DNA of 64,000 nt from Stichopus chloronotus (taxonomy: Eukaryota > Echinodermata > Holothuroidea > Aspidochirotida > Stichopodidae): contig CM037850.1 of assembly GCA_021234535.1 (NCBI GenBank), positions 2,666,001 to 2,730,000 of the forward strand, given 5' to 3'. The translations under genes were made by a program, and so were the position numbers. A model generated the notes under the pieces. It was not told the origin of the DNA. It made no database searches and saw only the letters and a program-made list of their open reading frames with translations. Shown here piece after piece: positions 41,801-56,800 of this stretch. How positions within the stretch are numbered: position 1 is the stretch's first letter; each line of letters opens with the position of its first letter.

Positions 41801-44800
41801 CATTGAAATATTCAATGATGCATCACTGTAATGGATTTAAGGTTCAGTTGGCGCTGTTATGTGAAACAAAGCACACAGAATAGAATACCAGTATACCAGT
41901 ATAAATTGTCAAATAGTATAGTAAGTATATTTAGAGCTGGTTTTAGTAGTCTATATATAAAACCAGATTTTGTCGCTATTATGGCTGGTCTCGCTGTTAG
42001 CTATTAATTGGTATCCCATCATGCAGTTCTACATGGCATAGATGCGGGTGGTCATGGCTGTCTGTTGTCTCAGCATTGATTCCTTGGTGATCGGCCGAAG
42101 CTCTGTGTCACCAACGTGTGATTGATGGGCGTACAGAGTTTGTTATTTTACTCGCATGTACAGAGGTTATCGCAATTTTCCTCAGTATGTTCCTTGAATG
42201 TGTCTTTGTGTTTTTTTTTTCTGATGCTATATGCACAATACTGAATGGGAGTCGAGTGATGAGAATCCTTAATAAACTAATGCTAACAAATGACACCGTG
42301 CATTGAACATGCGCTCTTTGATTCCTGAACGACTAAAGTGACCTTTGAAAATTTATAACTAAAGAACGGAATGCTGATGGTTAAAAGAAAGAAATAAATT
42401 GCTTCACAGGTAACGTTGCTGGCTGCCCCATTTGTCACATCTTGTATATAACATTTTCTCTGAATACTGTTCTTTGTTATGAACTCACTGGTCCACAACT
42501 TACCCAAGTTTTGTAAATTCTGCTTCCCGTCTACAAATAAATCTCATGTCTGACCAGAAATCTATCTTTCTTTGAAGCTCATGCGTATTTCTGCCGTAAT
42601 TTTAGTAAAAATGATAGTTTGTTAACTGACTGTAACGTGATTCTAATTCCTCCGTAATTCACTGTCCCAACAAATTTCAGTACCAAAGTTTTGTGAGATT
42701 TTGACCACAACCACTTCATGAGGACTTTTATACACAGAACAGATACCTCAAGAACCAGCTACAAGTAGGTCTGTTCTATGCCAAGACCTATTTCCATTAC
42801 TCAGTCCTAAAATAGGTTCTGAGTGAAATAATCCATAAAAGATCATCTCCAGAGATATTAAGGAAGTGCTTTCCCTGAAGTGTTTAAACGCTCTTCACCC
42901 CGAATACTTCTTGATTTCTTTGCCTAGCTGGCACATAATAAATCCAATAAATTACTGGTGAAATCCCTAAGCTGGTACTATAAAAAGCAAATATGCCAGG
43001 CAGAGAAGGGGACGGTCTGTTTGATTGTATATTTCAGGAGGTTATATATCTTTTATTTTTTCACTTCACAGAGTGCCAATAAGTTATTAAAAGGAAGGCT
43101 AAGATGGCTATCGTACCAAAATATGTCGCTGCTAAGAGTGAGAAGCAATTTACTGTCTAGTTAATCTATTTTTCTTCTAGCACTATTCGTTTTAAGTTGT
43201 TTCTTTTTTCTTTCTTCCTTAGGGTGCCAAACTCATGTCAAAATTCCAGTGGTTACTAAATCCAAGACAAGTGTTTGATTTATCTCAAGGAGGGCCAAGA
43301 CTTGGGTAAGTCTAATTTTTTTCTGTCCCGACTGGTCTCTTTACGCTAAAACCATTTACCTACATGTGAAATAGGAAGCAAGAAATGTGTAAATAATTTC
43401 AAGATTGTTCCTTAAAATTAATCTATTATTCCTGCTTCTTGTTTTTTGTGGTCATGTGAGGCCCCATGTATGTCTGATACCCTATCACATAGTTAGGTGC
43501 TCACTTAATTTTCGAGACAAACTGTGTTGACAAGGTTTTACTCATGTGATCTAGTTAATCTCTTTATGGCCTTTGACCTCCATTGGTTATTGCCACCATT
43601 TAAGAATCCACCCTCTCCCCTTTCAAATAATAAATAAGAAAAAAAATATATTATGGTGGAATTGTAGTTCCTGGTACATAGGTTACTCCAATGATGGACA
43701 ACATAGCTCTACTGTTGATCAAAGTTTTTGATTACTATGACAGTGCAAAACTTTAGTACGGAATAAGAACCGTTTTTTGTCATTATCCCTGAATAATCTA
43801 GTGTTGGTTACCACTGTGTTATTTGAAAGGACCTCCTCAACATGCATGGCATAGTTACTCATCCCTATGCTTGGCAGCACACAAACTACATGTAGGTAGA
43901 CTGCATAAAGCCAAGTAGACTACAGTATGTTAGGCTAGAATTTGTTAGGCAGAGCTTGTTAGGCAGAACTTGTTAGGCAGACTATGTTGGGCAGACTCCA
44001 CTGTATTATTAGCAGCCCTTATTATTATTAGCTCTCTCAGCTACATTGGAGACTTACTGTATCTACAGTATACTTGCTCTAAGACTCTCCTCACCAGGTT
44101 TGGCTTCAATAGATCTACTTCTGCAGTACAAACATGTTCCCTTCAGGTATTGCTTGTTCTCAAAGATTATACCATGTCACTTAATGTTAAAGTGAACTGG
44201 TAGTTATAGTTATGGTTACAAACTAGAAGATTACCAGGGCCCATCAGAAGTAGAAAACCCAGCAGTATAATAATTACAGTCATTGTGAGTGGCTTCAAAG
44301 CTATTATATGCCAGTTAGTAAACTTTTATTGCTTCATCAACGTCTTACCATGTCTCAAATTATACTTTATAGTGCAGTTAATAATCTGTAGTCCTGGCCT
44401 CGAACCTGTGCCTGGATGGTTCTAAAATTTAGTGATACAATATGTAGCTTAGGCTTGTTTTAGGACAGGTCTGAAGTCTAAAGTAACAAAAGATTGTATT
44501 TTGCTGGAGTTACTACTGTACCTACTGTAAGTGAAATTGATTCATCTCGGCCAGCAAGTTTTGCATATGGCCCTATACCAGCCTAGCCATTCCTCACATG
44601 GTATCATACATGTTTATGCCTTCTCGAGACAATTACTGTACCCTAACCATTATGGTATGGCTATGTGTCACGTCACGTTCTATCATGCATAAAAAGGCTT
44701 CTTTCTCCATAGATGATTTTATCACATTATGTTATTTTGTGAGCACTAGGTGACCTGTTTGCCCTTCTACTGATTTGTTTTTTTTTCCTTCTTTTTCTTT

Positions 44801-47800
44801 TAGACTGGAATTATTCAAGAAAAGTCCAAATATGAGGATATTGGCTTGTGGCGGTGATGGTACTGTTGGCTGGATACTTCAAGAGATCGACAGGTTGAAG
44901 TTCATACCATTTCCTCCGGTAGCTGTGCTTCCTCTGGGAACTGGGAACGATCTCGCCAGGACTTTGAATTGGGGAAGAGTAAGTGTTATTAGACCAATTT
45001 TTTTTTTTGGGGGGGGGGGCAGAATTGGAAAAAATCTTTGCTGCCAGTGTAGGAAGAAAGTTTTGCTGGTCACCTTTGTGGAAAAGTTTACATTTGAAAT
45101 TTGTATTTCAATCCCTTGAAATGCCATCTTTACTTTGTGGAATTTTTTGGCAAAAATGATTTGATGTCAGCTAGTATTGATTAAAAGAATTGACAAACAC
45201 TCACATGATGAGGGTAGAAAAATCTGAAAAAAACATTCTTTTACATTAACAAAGAGATTGAAGTGGGCTGTCATAGTTGACTTTCATGAGTCAGACATTG
45301 TTTTGCAACATGACGGAAGGATGCGATGGTAATTTTGATAAAAAACAAAGATGTACAGTATTTTTATCATAAGCAAACCATTAAATAATTCAGCCAATTG
45401 AGAACGTTGAAAACTCAAGAACTTTTCAGCTTTTTAAAAGCTTTGGCTTCAAGTGAAGAGACTAGTAGATGTAATAGAGAAAATAAATTAGCAATGCATG
45501 AAACATGTGTAATAGGAAAAAAGCTGGAGCTTTGTCCATGAAGAAATAGCAAACTTTATGACACACAAAAAGTAGCAGAGTTAGGAGATGTGTGGGGTGC
45601 ACCATTTGTTGTCAGTGGTGAGTTCATTTGTGCCGTGGACATAATTAAAGGGGCACGCAATTTTGGAAATAAGAGATTCATATGTACCTGTACAATAATG
45701 ACATCCTAGTCACATGTTAGCTACATAATAGTCACATGTTCACATTAAACCTATTGGTGTGACTTTGAATATGCATTTGCCCTCTTTTTTCAAAAAGGGA
45801 ATAAAATCTTGTTAGTACACGTATGTAAAATATAGAAACTTCTGGCAAACCGAAAATCTGTGATACCGTTCCTAAGGTATAAACGCAACTTTCGCAAAAT
45901 TTTCACAACGGGCGTTTCTCAGATTCAGATTTACCTGCAAGGAATCTTACCTTAATATCATCATAACGGACGTTGCACTGATGAAATTTTGTCACTGGTG
46001 TCAACAAAAAATTTGTTGAAACATTGTTTGAGGCAGGATATGGGACTTGATGGTATTTGATGGCAATGAGTTAGGACTTTTTGTATTTGCTCTGTTCTTT
46101 TAGGAACTCATACATGCTACGTGAAAAAAAAAAAAAAAACACAAACAAGCAAGGGGGCACCACATTTACTGGAGTAAATAAGGTATTAAAATGGCTCTGT
46201 TTTCACACACACAATATGTACTCCATTAACACACTCTGGTAAAGTTGGGATACATTTACCCCAGTGTCAGCGTCAGTGATTTACCGATGCCACTGTCAGA
46301 CTACAATCTGTCACCTGTATATGGTAGGTGTCAGATACCACAGACTGGTAACTAAGGGATTATCTACATGCATAGACTGTCGCTAGGCAACATAAAAGCA
46401 TATACTGAGTGATGAATGATTGTCCTTACCTAATTGTTTTCTTCTCTTTTATTCAGGGTTACACAGACGAACCTATCTCGAAGATCCTCACGCAAGCTGA
46501 AGAGGGGCCAGTCGTGCAGCTAGACAGGTTAGTTGATAATTGACATATCGGTAATATGCGATGCTGCATGCTAGGGGACAGGAATTTTGAGAGTATAGCA
46601 GCAGTGAGGGGCTCTGAGTTTTGGAGGAGCAAAAAAGACAAGGAGGCAGGTAACTGGTTTCTGCTGTCTTCATGCAAAAAAATTTGTGCGAAAGTAAGCT
46701 GAATCAGGAAAACTTGGAAGAGAGTTGGTAGATGGTTGGGAAATGAGATAGGAACAACTGGAGCAATTAGACCGGTGGCTTAATTACCATCTGTAACCAT
46801 GGGAATCTTTCTTTCACACGGTCTTGTCTGTTCTCCAACTCAACTAATTGTCGGACATTGATGAGATGAACGGAATGCATTCTTCTCATTAATACTTGTC
46901 ATGTGTATGCACCAGGAGGAATTCTTAGATCATTAGCAGTTGTAACATTATGAGTAGTACACATTTGGCATATAATAGTTAAAAGAAAAGTCTTGTCTAT
47001 CCTCTCCATTAATAAACAATGAAGCCTGTCCTTGGAGGTATACGGAAAACTCCCTCTCTTGCGACTCACAATTTTAGCTGCTCGTATTAATACCCTTTTA
47101 ATCTCTTCATCTGTCATAACTTGCAGGAAGAGCATTCATTTATTTATATAAAAATTCTCTCCTAACCGAATTTATTGTTATCTTCGGGTTTTAATATCCC
47201 ATGCATCTGTCATCCTCTGATCCTAAGAACAAAACCTTTTAAGTTGCCTAGCAACAGTGAAGATCTGTAGGGTTCACTAAACTGCTAAGTTTGACCAGAA
47301 TGTCGTTGACATTGCTGCCAGGCAGGTAGGTACTCCTGTCGGTCATTAACGTACTGCACACACATAGCAAATAAATATGGAAATAGTGATCATGACGTAA
47401 GGATGATAACGTGAAATATGTGTCTCTTAAAAGCAGGATTATTCAGTTAGCTGCTAGGTCATTAATTCAGTCTAAAATATGATGTTGGTACTTCCTTGAT
47501 GATATTAAGATAAAGCCTACATTTGGATGCAAATAATTATTAACCATAGTGAAAAGTACAGGTATTGTCCAAATTCCATCGGCTGGGCACATGAATACAT
47601 GCTTCCTATTAAACATCCCTGTTCGCAATGGCAAAAGCAGTTCCCATATTTTGTGGTTGGTGACATATATCTCAAACTGCTGTACAGCAAACGTGTACAG
47701 TAGAGCTATAGTTTGGAACTGTTTTTTGAGGTCAAATGTAGGAAATTTATGCTATAGGACAACAAGCTAACACTTTGGTGTTGAAAATTACCCCAAACAT

Positions 47801-50800
47801 CCTACTTTAAAATCCAAATTTATCTCAAAGAAATAAAAGAGTTGGATTTGAAGGATACTAAGGGTTTTGTGGCTTTAGTGTTGTAAATTTGTAAATCTGT
47901 GACGACAAAAGGTGATTTTTCAAGGTTCCCACCATACTTGTAACACTACAAGTATTATTGCTACTAGTGTAGTACTACTTCCACCAGCAGACTACTAGTA
48001 CTGTTACATATTAATAGTACTACCAGTATTACTAGTTCTACCACTACTAATAGTACCATTACTTCAATTCAGTTGATCTGAGTGAGTCACAACCATTGCA
48101 GTAGTCTGATGTTGCATCAGGAGGAGGTATTATCTAATTGTAAGTGAAAATGTTTGCCTCATCACACTTTAATACTCCACCAACATGCTAGAAGTTAAAT
48201 TTCAGTTGGCTGGCTACCTCTTGGCAAGAAATTATAGTGACAATTGCTCAGAACCACATTTCTGGTAAGGTAACAAAGGTAACATAGCATTTGTACCATC
48301 TCAGTCAAAATAATGTACAAGGCACTTAAAAGAGTATTCACTGTTTCAACTTCATCCGAAGTAGTTGAACTTTTGCGAGCTAGAGACTACTTGTGGGTAG
48401 TGTTGTCATCAGCCTTCTGGCTGGACCTTGCAACAAAAACTTCTTAACTGCAACAGAAACTTCTTAACTGCTTTGGCGATGATGATGTCGCACACTGCCC
48501 TATATTGTGTCACCTGCTTCAGACTGCAAGGCAACGTTCTCTACACCTTAAAAATCCTGCAGATGGAATTTAGATATCCAAGCAAATCTCGAAGTCAACG
48601 TGTCAAAGGAGGACAAGGCCGCCGAGAGTAAGCCGTTGGAAGTTTTCAATAACTACTTCAGCCTAGGAGCAGATGCAAGAACGGCGCTCGAATTCCATGA
48701 ATCTCGAGGTGCGTTATTTTATCTGTCACTCGAGGCTTACGTTGTCAGCGTGTGTAGATGAAGACTTCTCCATTTGTAAGCCGATACTCCGCGACATAGA
48801 ATGAATATCATAGTAGTTCTGTTCTGGAGACAACCAGGTCTTTTAACATACTATCTTTCTTGTATCTTGTGGGTCTAAATGTCAAGTTCTAGAGTGTCTC
48901 ATTTGACATGTTGAGATCGTGAAACCGAGCTGCTGTATTTGAATGTAGGAGACAGTGCAGTTTTGATTCGAATGTCTTCACCAAGTTTCCACAAATTTAT
49001 GTATGAAATGGAGAGAGATGGTCAAAAATTATCCAAGATGCCTTGAAAAATGAGATCTCACACCTTGTGATATGTCATGTATCATAGCTGCTCTCGTAGA
49101 ATCTTACCTAGTTGTAATGTATTTCATCGATGTATATGTGTCATTTAATGCTAATTTTCACTGTATTAGTTCCGGTACATAATGTAACACCGTGAAATCA
49201 TGTACATTTTGGCTGACAAAGATAATGCCAAATCCTCCTCTGACATTTCTTTATCAAAGCTTGCACTTCAGGCAGGATGTTTTTATATGTGTATGAATTT
49301 CAGAAGGACATGTTGTTGGGAATTACTAATGTGCTGTGAGAGAACCATGGTAGATTAAACCATCTGCTGGTTAAAATGTTTGCTGTCACACGATGTCACA
49401 AAGTTTTTACCCCCTTTAGGATTCTTTTTAATGTTTCATTTTCTCTTTAACTGAAAATACAAAGAAGAATCTTGACGTTGAAAAAGCAGGGCTCATCCCA
49501 AACTTTCATAAAGTTTGGAGTGAGCTCTGTCATTTCTTTAGATGTAATATAGTTTTCATGCCAATTCTTGGTGGAAATGTAGAAGTACTGCTTAATTCTT
49601 GTACAGAGTTGGTATACAGCTGTAGGTGATTTATCTTGTTGACAAAGGCTCAGAAAATTGTGATGAAATTATCATTTTTCACGATTATCTCAATCCTGCC
49701 ACTCTTCATTCACCTCTACTCCTTTATGCTACATCACCTCCAGAGGCTAATCCAGAAAAGTTTAGCAGTCGCTTCATGAACAGAATGTACTACGCCAGGG
49801 TCGGCGGAACGGACATCCTGAAACGTCAGTCCAAGGATTTGCCCAAACATGTAGTCCTGGAATGCGACGGTATCGACTACACCAACAAACTTAGGGAGCT
49901 GAAGATTCACTGCCTACTCTTTTTAAACATTACAAAGTGAGTTTATTTGTTCAACATATTGCAGTTATTTGTTAGACATGATGCAGTTATTATTTTTTCA
50001 GGCTGATGAAGGGTATGGTCAATCCATATCTGTTCTCCCCTAAAGTTTTGGTCACTAACTCTGGCAATTAAAAAGAATTATTTCTTAGCACTCTTTATAT
50101 AAAGATATGTAGAATTTAAAGACCATGTGACCTGCATCTCGAAAAGAGTCGGCTTCGTTCAGAAGTTGGAGAGTGAAACCCTGAATGACAATCTGTTAGA
50201 ATTGGGTTTATATCTATCACCATTTTGGAGATGCGGCTCTTCAAAGTTTGATGACGTGGAGTGTTGCAAAGTGTCACTGTTGCTTCTGTTCAGCCTTTAT
50301 GTATCATCTCTCATTTATTTGTCATCTGGCTTACACATTTGTCAGTGATATCAATATTTTGAAAGAAGACAAATACCTGCTTCCAAAACAAAACCCTCAG
50401 GGAAAGAAAAATTCAAATTGTCATTGAAAAAAAAATTATGTAAACAAATAACGTATCACATATCAGGTGAGTCCCATCACGAATTTGCTTATTTGACATT
50501 TGTTTGTTCATGATACAGTTGCAAATCAGAAAATTGTTTGTGAAATGGTCAGTAGTGCTAGATTATGATGGAAATTGTGGCTCCTAAGAACATTTTTTAT
50601 GAATTGTTCAGCCAATACTCTAAAGCATGTTTTGCATATCACATGACCTTTAAAATGCACTATCAAGTTATTCCTAACCACTTCATTCCTCTGAGCTCTC
50701 TGAAACACTTTACCTCCTCAGCAATGTCTGTAAAATTGTCAGTTCAGTGGCAAGTCTTTCTTGGTGAGTCAGGCTTCCCATGGCCTGGAAAAGTCATGAA

Positions 50801-53800
50801 ATATTATTTTACTTTTCAGGCAAATGAAAAAAAAGTGATAGAAGTCATGGAAATGTGATTAAATTAAGAAGCAACTCCTGCTTTTTGATGGTTAAAAAGT
50901 TTACTTCGTATCATGGCCCTTGAAGCCAAATTCTTGTAACATTCTTGTAAATAAAATTCTTATATGTGTGATCATGGAATCAGCATGAAATAGTGGTGGA
51001 AAAGTTGTTAAATTTAATTTTCCAGAAGGTGCTGGACACTGATAATTGCCGCACTGTTATTCTCGGTATCATCCAATGAACTATTCAAAGCCTTCATGAA
51101 CTAAAAAGCTGTATGCTGAAAGGATATATGACAGACAATGCTATTAAAAATACACATGGAGAAGGATGCATCATGCTACACATTGCCTAATATTGTGCAT
51201 CCAGTAGTTGCCTAGCAACCAACAACTAGGACCATACTGTGTAATGTGTTCATGTTCTTTAAATGTATCTTTGTGTACTAAATTGTCTTGTTAGCAACAC
51301 ATCATTGAAGCATTGGCTTCCCATATTTCGTTTTCAAATAAACAGAATTGCACCAAACTTGTTTATGAGATGGCAATCAAGTTATTGGATTTATAATCCA
51401 GCCAAAAGGAGAGGATAAAAGATAAATGAATATATGTAGATGTTTAATTTTCTCACTTTCTCTATCAGGCATTCAATGTGAAAAGTCAAGTCAACATGTT
51501 GAACTTGGACAGCAGTGTCAATGGTTGCATTAATATGATTGTTGTGGAAGGGCAATGCAGTACCTAGAGTAGAACCAAGTCTCCCAAAGCTAGTAGAAAC
51601 CTAATTTATTTTGTTCAAGCAGACTACCATTCGAAGATGAATCATAACCTTGTGATCCAAAGGAGGGTAATTTCAGTTGCATATTTTTTTTTTTTTTATT
51701 ACTCCCACTGAAGTCACTAACCTCTAATCATACCATCACCCACACCCTCTTGCTGTAATAATTGCGGTGCTCTTCTGCTTCAGATATGGAGGAGGCACTG
51801 CTCCCTGGGGTACTCCAAGCTCATCAGCATATCCTCAATTTGAGCAGCAGCGGCAGGACGACGGGTTTCTTGAAGTGATGGGGTTCACTCCGTCTCAGAT
51901 GGTACATATTTTTACTGACGTAAAACCTTGTTCACGAAAGGCCACAGTATCAGGGGGGAATGAGGGGGGTGGCATTGTTCATGTCACTGAACATGAAACC
52001 TGAAGAGCAGGGCCCCAGGGTTTTGATTTTCTTGCCCCAGAGAGGGAGAGAAATGAACAGGAGGGGCCCACTATGTGAGTCACAGTAAATATTTCCAAGG
52101 AACTTTGTTCTGTCAATCAATGGTAAAATTAAGGTGCACTTGTCTATTTGAAGTGTATTGCTATTATGAAAAGCAAATCTAATATTGCATATGCCACCCA
52201 CATAGCTTCAAATCTGACACTTACGCATGTTCAGTCATTATACGTAAATAAAAATAAGATAAAAATAAGATGATAGACCTGCTTCATATTGATGACTGAT
52301 GATCTTTGATCTTATACTTTCCTTTGCTCATACTTGAAGAATCACATGACAGTTATAGTTTGTACTTGCAAGGTTGTCAAAGTATGTACAAGAATGAAAT
52401 CCAACATGAATGTGGAAGGTCAAGTTTTGTCATTGAGATAGCCATGTTGTTGGTGGAGTGGACAAATATTCCTTTAAGATCAAGACAACGAAGTGCGGGG
52501 TGGGTGGGGGTGAAATTATGGAAGGAATGTAACTTTACTTCCCTAACTTCTCAACCTGAGTTATGAATATTGGCAAATGTTTACACTTTATTTTGTTTTC
52601 CAGAACCAATACAAAATTATTTGTTTTTGTAGTATTTTGTTTTGTTTTACAGTAGGTTGTTCTCTTTTCATACTCACCAAATATAAAAGAATTTAACCTT
52701 ACCTTAACCAGAGAAATATTTGAAACTCTCGTTTGCATCCAGTTCAGCTTTATGTGGCAACAAAAAGTGTAAGTACTCGATTCCTCAAATCCATCACACT
52801 TCAATCTGTTTTGCATAGGCTGCCCTCTACGTCGGTGGTCACGGGGAAAGAATTTGCCAGTGTCGGGAAGCCAAGGTGACTACGCTGACGTGTCTGCCAA
52901 TCCAGGTGGATGGTGAACCGTGCTGGCTCCCTCCAAGCATTATTGACATTGCTCTCAGAAATCAGGCAAATGTGGTCTTAAAACCAAAAAGACGAGGCTC
53001 CGTACCTCTGAATTCACAGTAAGTTAGTTGCCTCGTGATTCACTCGGATCTTGGACCCATAATTGTTTACAAAACAGCTGATATGCATTTCTCGTATCTT
53101 TTTTGTAATCCTTCAAATTCTCATCGCCCATATTTAAGAGGTGGTCAATGGTGGCCAGGTGAGTTTTGTCATGTGTAAGAAAGATGCTGATATCTTGTAA
53201 TGTGATGCTGACCTATTCAAAGATGATTTGGAGCGTTAGCACTGACGGAGAGAAATCGGAAAGATTCTGGTGACGGAACTGAATGCACACATCGCTAGTC
53301 AGGGAGTGTATGCGGAGTGGGCATGAAGGATGAACTGGCATTTTTATGAATGTATATAAATACAAACCTACTCCTAGTGTATGTGTGTGTAGCCTACTGA
53401 ATGTAGGCTTCAAAGAGTCAACTAGCGTTCTGAAATTGCTTTGAATTGTACATACAGCATGCATGGTCAGGAGTCTGTGATATTAGTCAGCGTATGCGTG
53501 AACTACCGCTCAATTTATCTGCAGTCAGTCAGTCTGTAATTTGATGGTTTTTCGATTTGCTTCCAGTAATCCAGACCGCCTGCGGGTCCAGGTCAGTCGT
53601 ATCAGCATGCATGACTACGAGAGACTAAACTACGACAAGGAAAAACTCAAAAAAGCATGTGAGTATCAAATGAAGTTTTTATTTTGTTCTTGAGGTAGCT
53701 GAGACAAAAGAAGTTTTTTTTTAATTAAACTAACCCTTCGATTTTACAGTTGTAGTATGTAAGATAAAAAGAGGTACATTATGTCAATGGAATCTGTCGT

Positions 53801-56800
53801 GTTTTGGGAAACTTGTAGGTCTTGGGTAGAGAAAACAAAAAATGCTGGCTACTCTGCAGAGCAGTTGTTGATTCACACATTCAATGTTCGTATTTGTGCT
53901 TTTGTTTTTAAGACTTTGTCTGAAGTAGCCAATCCATTATTCAGTAATGGATTAAAATATCAATAGAAGTCAGTGGTTCGTTAAATTTGCAAAAGTAGGG
54001 CACGGTCACTACAGTACTTGCCAGTTAATTGTAATTGATATTCCATGACAGAGTGGATGTGGTGGGTCCATTTTCATAACAGTATATTGGCTCTCATTTT
54101 GTGTACCATTAACCACTTGATTCCATCAGAGGCTATAGTTTGAAAACCTTGTAGACATATTTTCTCCAGAAGAGGTATCTCAACAAGGGGTAGGTGTTTG
54201 AACTTCAAAATTGGCATGTAAGTTATTCTTCATGAATATTGGCAAGGAATCACTCACTCATTTGACTCCCTGGTTATATCAATGTTTTGTCTAACCATCT
54301 TTGTTTATACTAACAGGTCATCGATTATTCTGTTTGTTTCGTACTGTTAGGCATATTGTTTTGTGTTATGATGGAAGGAAGAAATATGAAAGGTTAGAAT
54401 ATAAAAGTGAGAGTAACAGACCCTTTCATATATCCCAACAGATGTAAACAGAGACATAAAAGGAATGTCAGACTGAAACATGCTCTGTCAGCAAATTTGA
54501 ATGATTGATGACGTTAAATTTCAGAGAGTCACGGGGTCACTGTTTTCTAGCACAGATTTACTCAGAAACTCTGTAGCTTGTTTGTCTATGTGTCCGTTCA
54601 TGTACATTAAATCAACCTCTTCCTTCTTTAGAGAAGGGTGACCTTGTTTCAGAGTTGAACTTGTTGAAAAGTAGCAGATTGCAATGGTCAAGGTGAATGG
54701 TGACATATTGGGTTATTCCACAGAATTTTGTTATTGAACAAACTTTGAATAATTTTCTACTTAACCTGTGTTACCAACAGACAGCAGTTGCAGCAAATCA
54801 TCAGTGATAGAAAACTAAACACTTTAAACTCCTGTCAATAGGTTTGCCATTTGCACTTAGTTCTTTTGATTCAGGGTTACCCCCTTTGTTATCATGTAAG
54901 GTGCTTGTAGCAGAGAGGGGCTTTTAAAGAATCTGTTTCGTATAATAGACAAGATGTATTGAACATAAACTGAATGTGTCCCAGGGTGAAATTCCATTCA
55001 AATCCTTCACCCAAACACATTCTGAACACATTCTTTGGAACCTGAATGGTCTCAAATGGTTTCTGTCAAATGGAATTTCACGTTGGGGTGGTTCCTTAGT
55101 TCTATTTGATACATACTGTAACTATATCAAAAAACTCCATAGCAACCCCTGCAAATAAGTTTGTGGGGAGGGGGAGTTATAACGACAGTAGCTTACATTT
55201 TTGTAGTTCATACTTTTAAAGTACTCCCTCAGAGATGTCAACTTCCTAGCTGTGGTAATTTCCCCCCCCCCCCCCCCCAACAGCGAAAACTTTGAACTTT
55301 CGCTACTTTTTTCAAGATTCCAAGTCTTCTGCAAGTATATTAGGGATTTACCTAATTTGTTTTCATCTAATGTCTGGATTGCTCCATACATGTTCAGCGG
55401 TTCCTTTGGGCATCATTCTCGTGGACTCCGACAGTAATCTGGAGCACATTCGCGCTCACATAGACCGTCTCCTGGAGGTCTATATCTTACAAGATAACAG
55501 CGCCAACGGTTCGGCATCAAGCCTATCCCCTACTTGGTGCTTTTTAGATTGTAAGTTACCATGGTGATTGTTGCTGCTGTCAACCCTCTTCCCTAAAAAT
55601 ACCATCGCTTTTGAACACCCCTCCACCCCCCGTGCTTCTCCATCATCATCGTGGTAGACAGTGCTTTTTGTGACTCTTTTTGTTACTTTTTGTGCCCTTT
55701 GTCAGTTCTCCTGTGTTAAACTATTGTAATCTTTTAATGTCCTCTTTGTTCCCTCTCTTTGATATTAAATAAAATGTTGTGTCATCTTCAAATCTAAATT
55801 TCTTCCCTTCATCTTTACCCTTCTCCTCCTCCTCCCCTCAGCTTCATCCTTTCCTACCCCTCACTCATCAGTGTCCCATCCCCTTTCCTTTATCTTATTC
55901 CTTGCTTGATTTATGATGCATGTTACTCCCATTTATGTAAGGTATTGCCGTGATTCTCTACAATTTCTTTTTTCCATTTACTCATGTTGTACAAATTCCT
56001 TCCCCATTTGCGTTTGCTTCACTTTATCCTCAATAAATATCTGCGTGGTAGTCACGGTCTTAAAGCATGAATTTCAAACGATAATGGCATAATAATGGAC
56101 ACCTGTACCTGTAAATTCAAGTTATAAAATCATCTGAGGAAGTGGAGGGGCATCAGTCTTCATATCATCATGGTGCATCTGTTAATTATTAAAGCCCATT
56201 CCAAGTACAGGGTCCCTGTGATCCTGGAAAAGTCATGAAAATTTAGAAAATTATCTCAAGTCATGGAAAAAAATTTGAATTCAGTGAAATCATGTGAAGT
56301 CCTGGAAAAGTCATGGACATTTTCACAAAGTGACATGTACAGTATTGTTCCTTTTTCACTCGTAATATCAAAATGTATTCTCACTGGCAATATAATATTT
56401 TTTTTTATTTCTTTCACCTGATACCACTTTTGATTTTGGTGTTATAGCTGTAACCTTTATGTAAGACATTAGGAGGAAGGTCATGGATAAACTTTCATTG
56501 GTTCTGAGAAAGTCATGGAAAAGTCATTCACAAGAAGGTGCAAGAACCCTCTTGTCGGTCTGGTAAAATGTCCTTGGTTGGAAAATCATGCTAGTATCAG
56601 CTCTATTTCATTGAACTTCGTTGTACGGCAGAGACTTTCATGTAACTTCCAAAATGTCATTTCCACGTCGGCTCCTCAGAGTGGCAAAGTTAGAAAGTTA
56701 TGCCCATATCCACACCTCCTGAAATATCGTGCTGACGTCACGTTCTTTCTTGTATGTCTCTTGTGACCATGTCTGTCTGAAATAAATACATTTGTTTAAT

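Noticed and set aside
49626..49743. Upstream extension of the exon 10 open frame
   Set aside because: The frame is open through the intron end by chance; homology to DGK begins exactly after the acceptor at 49743.
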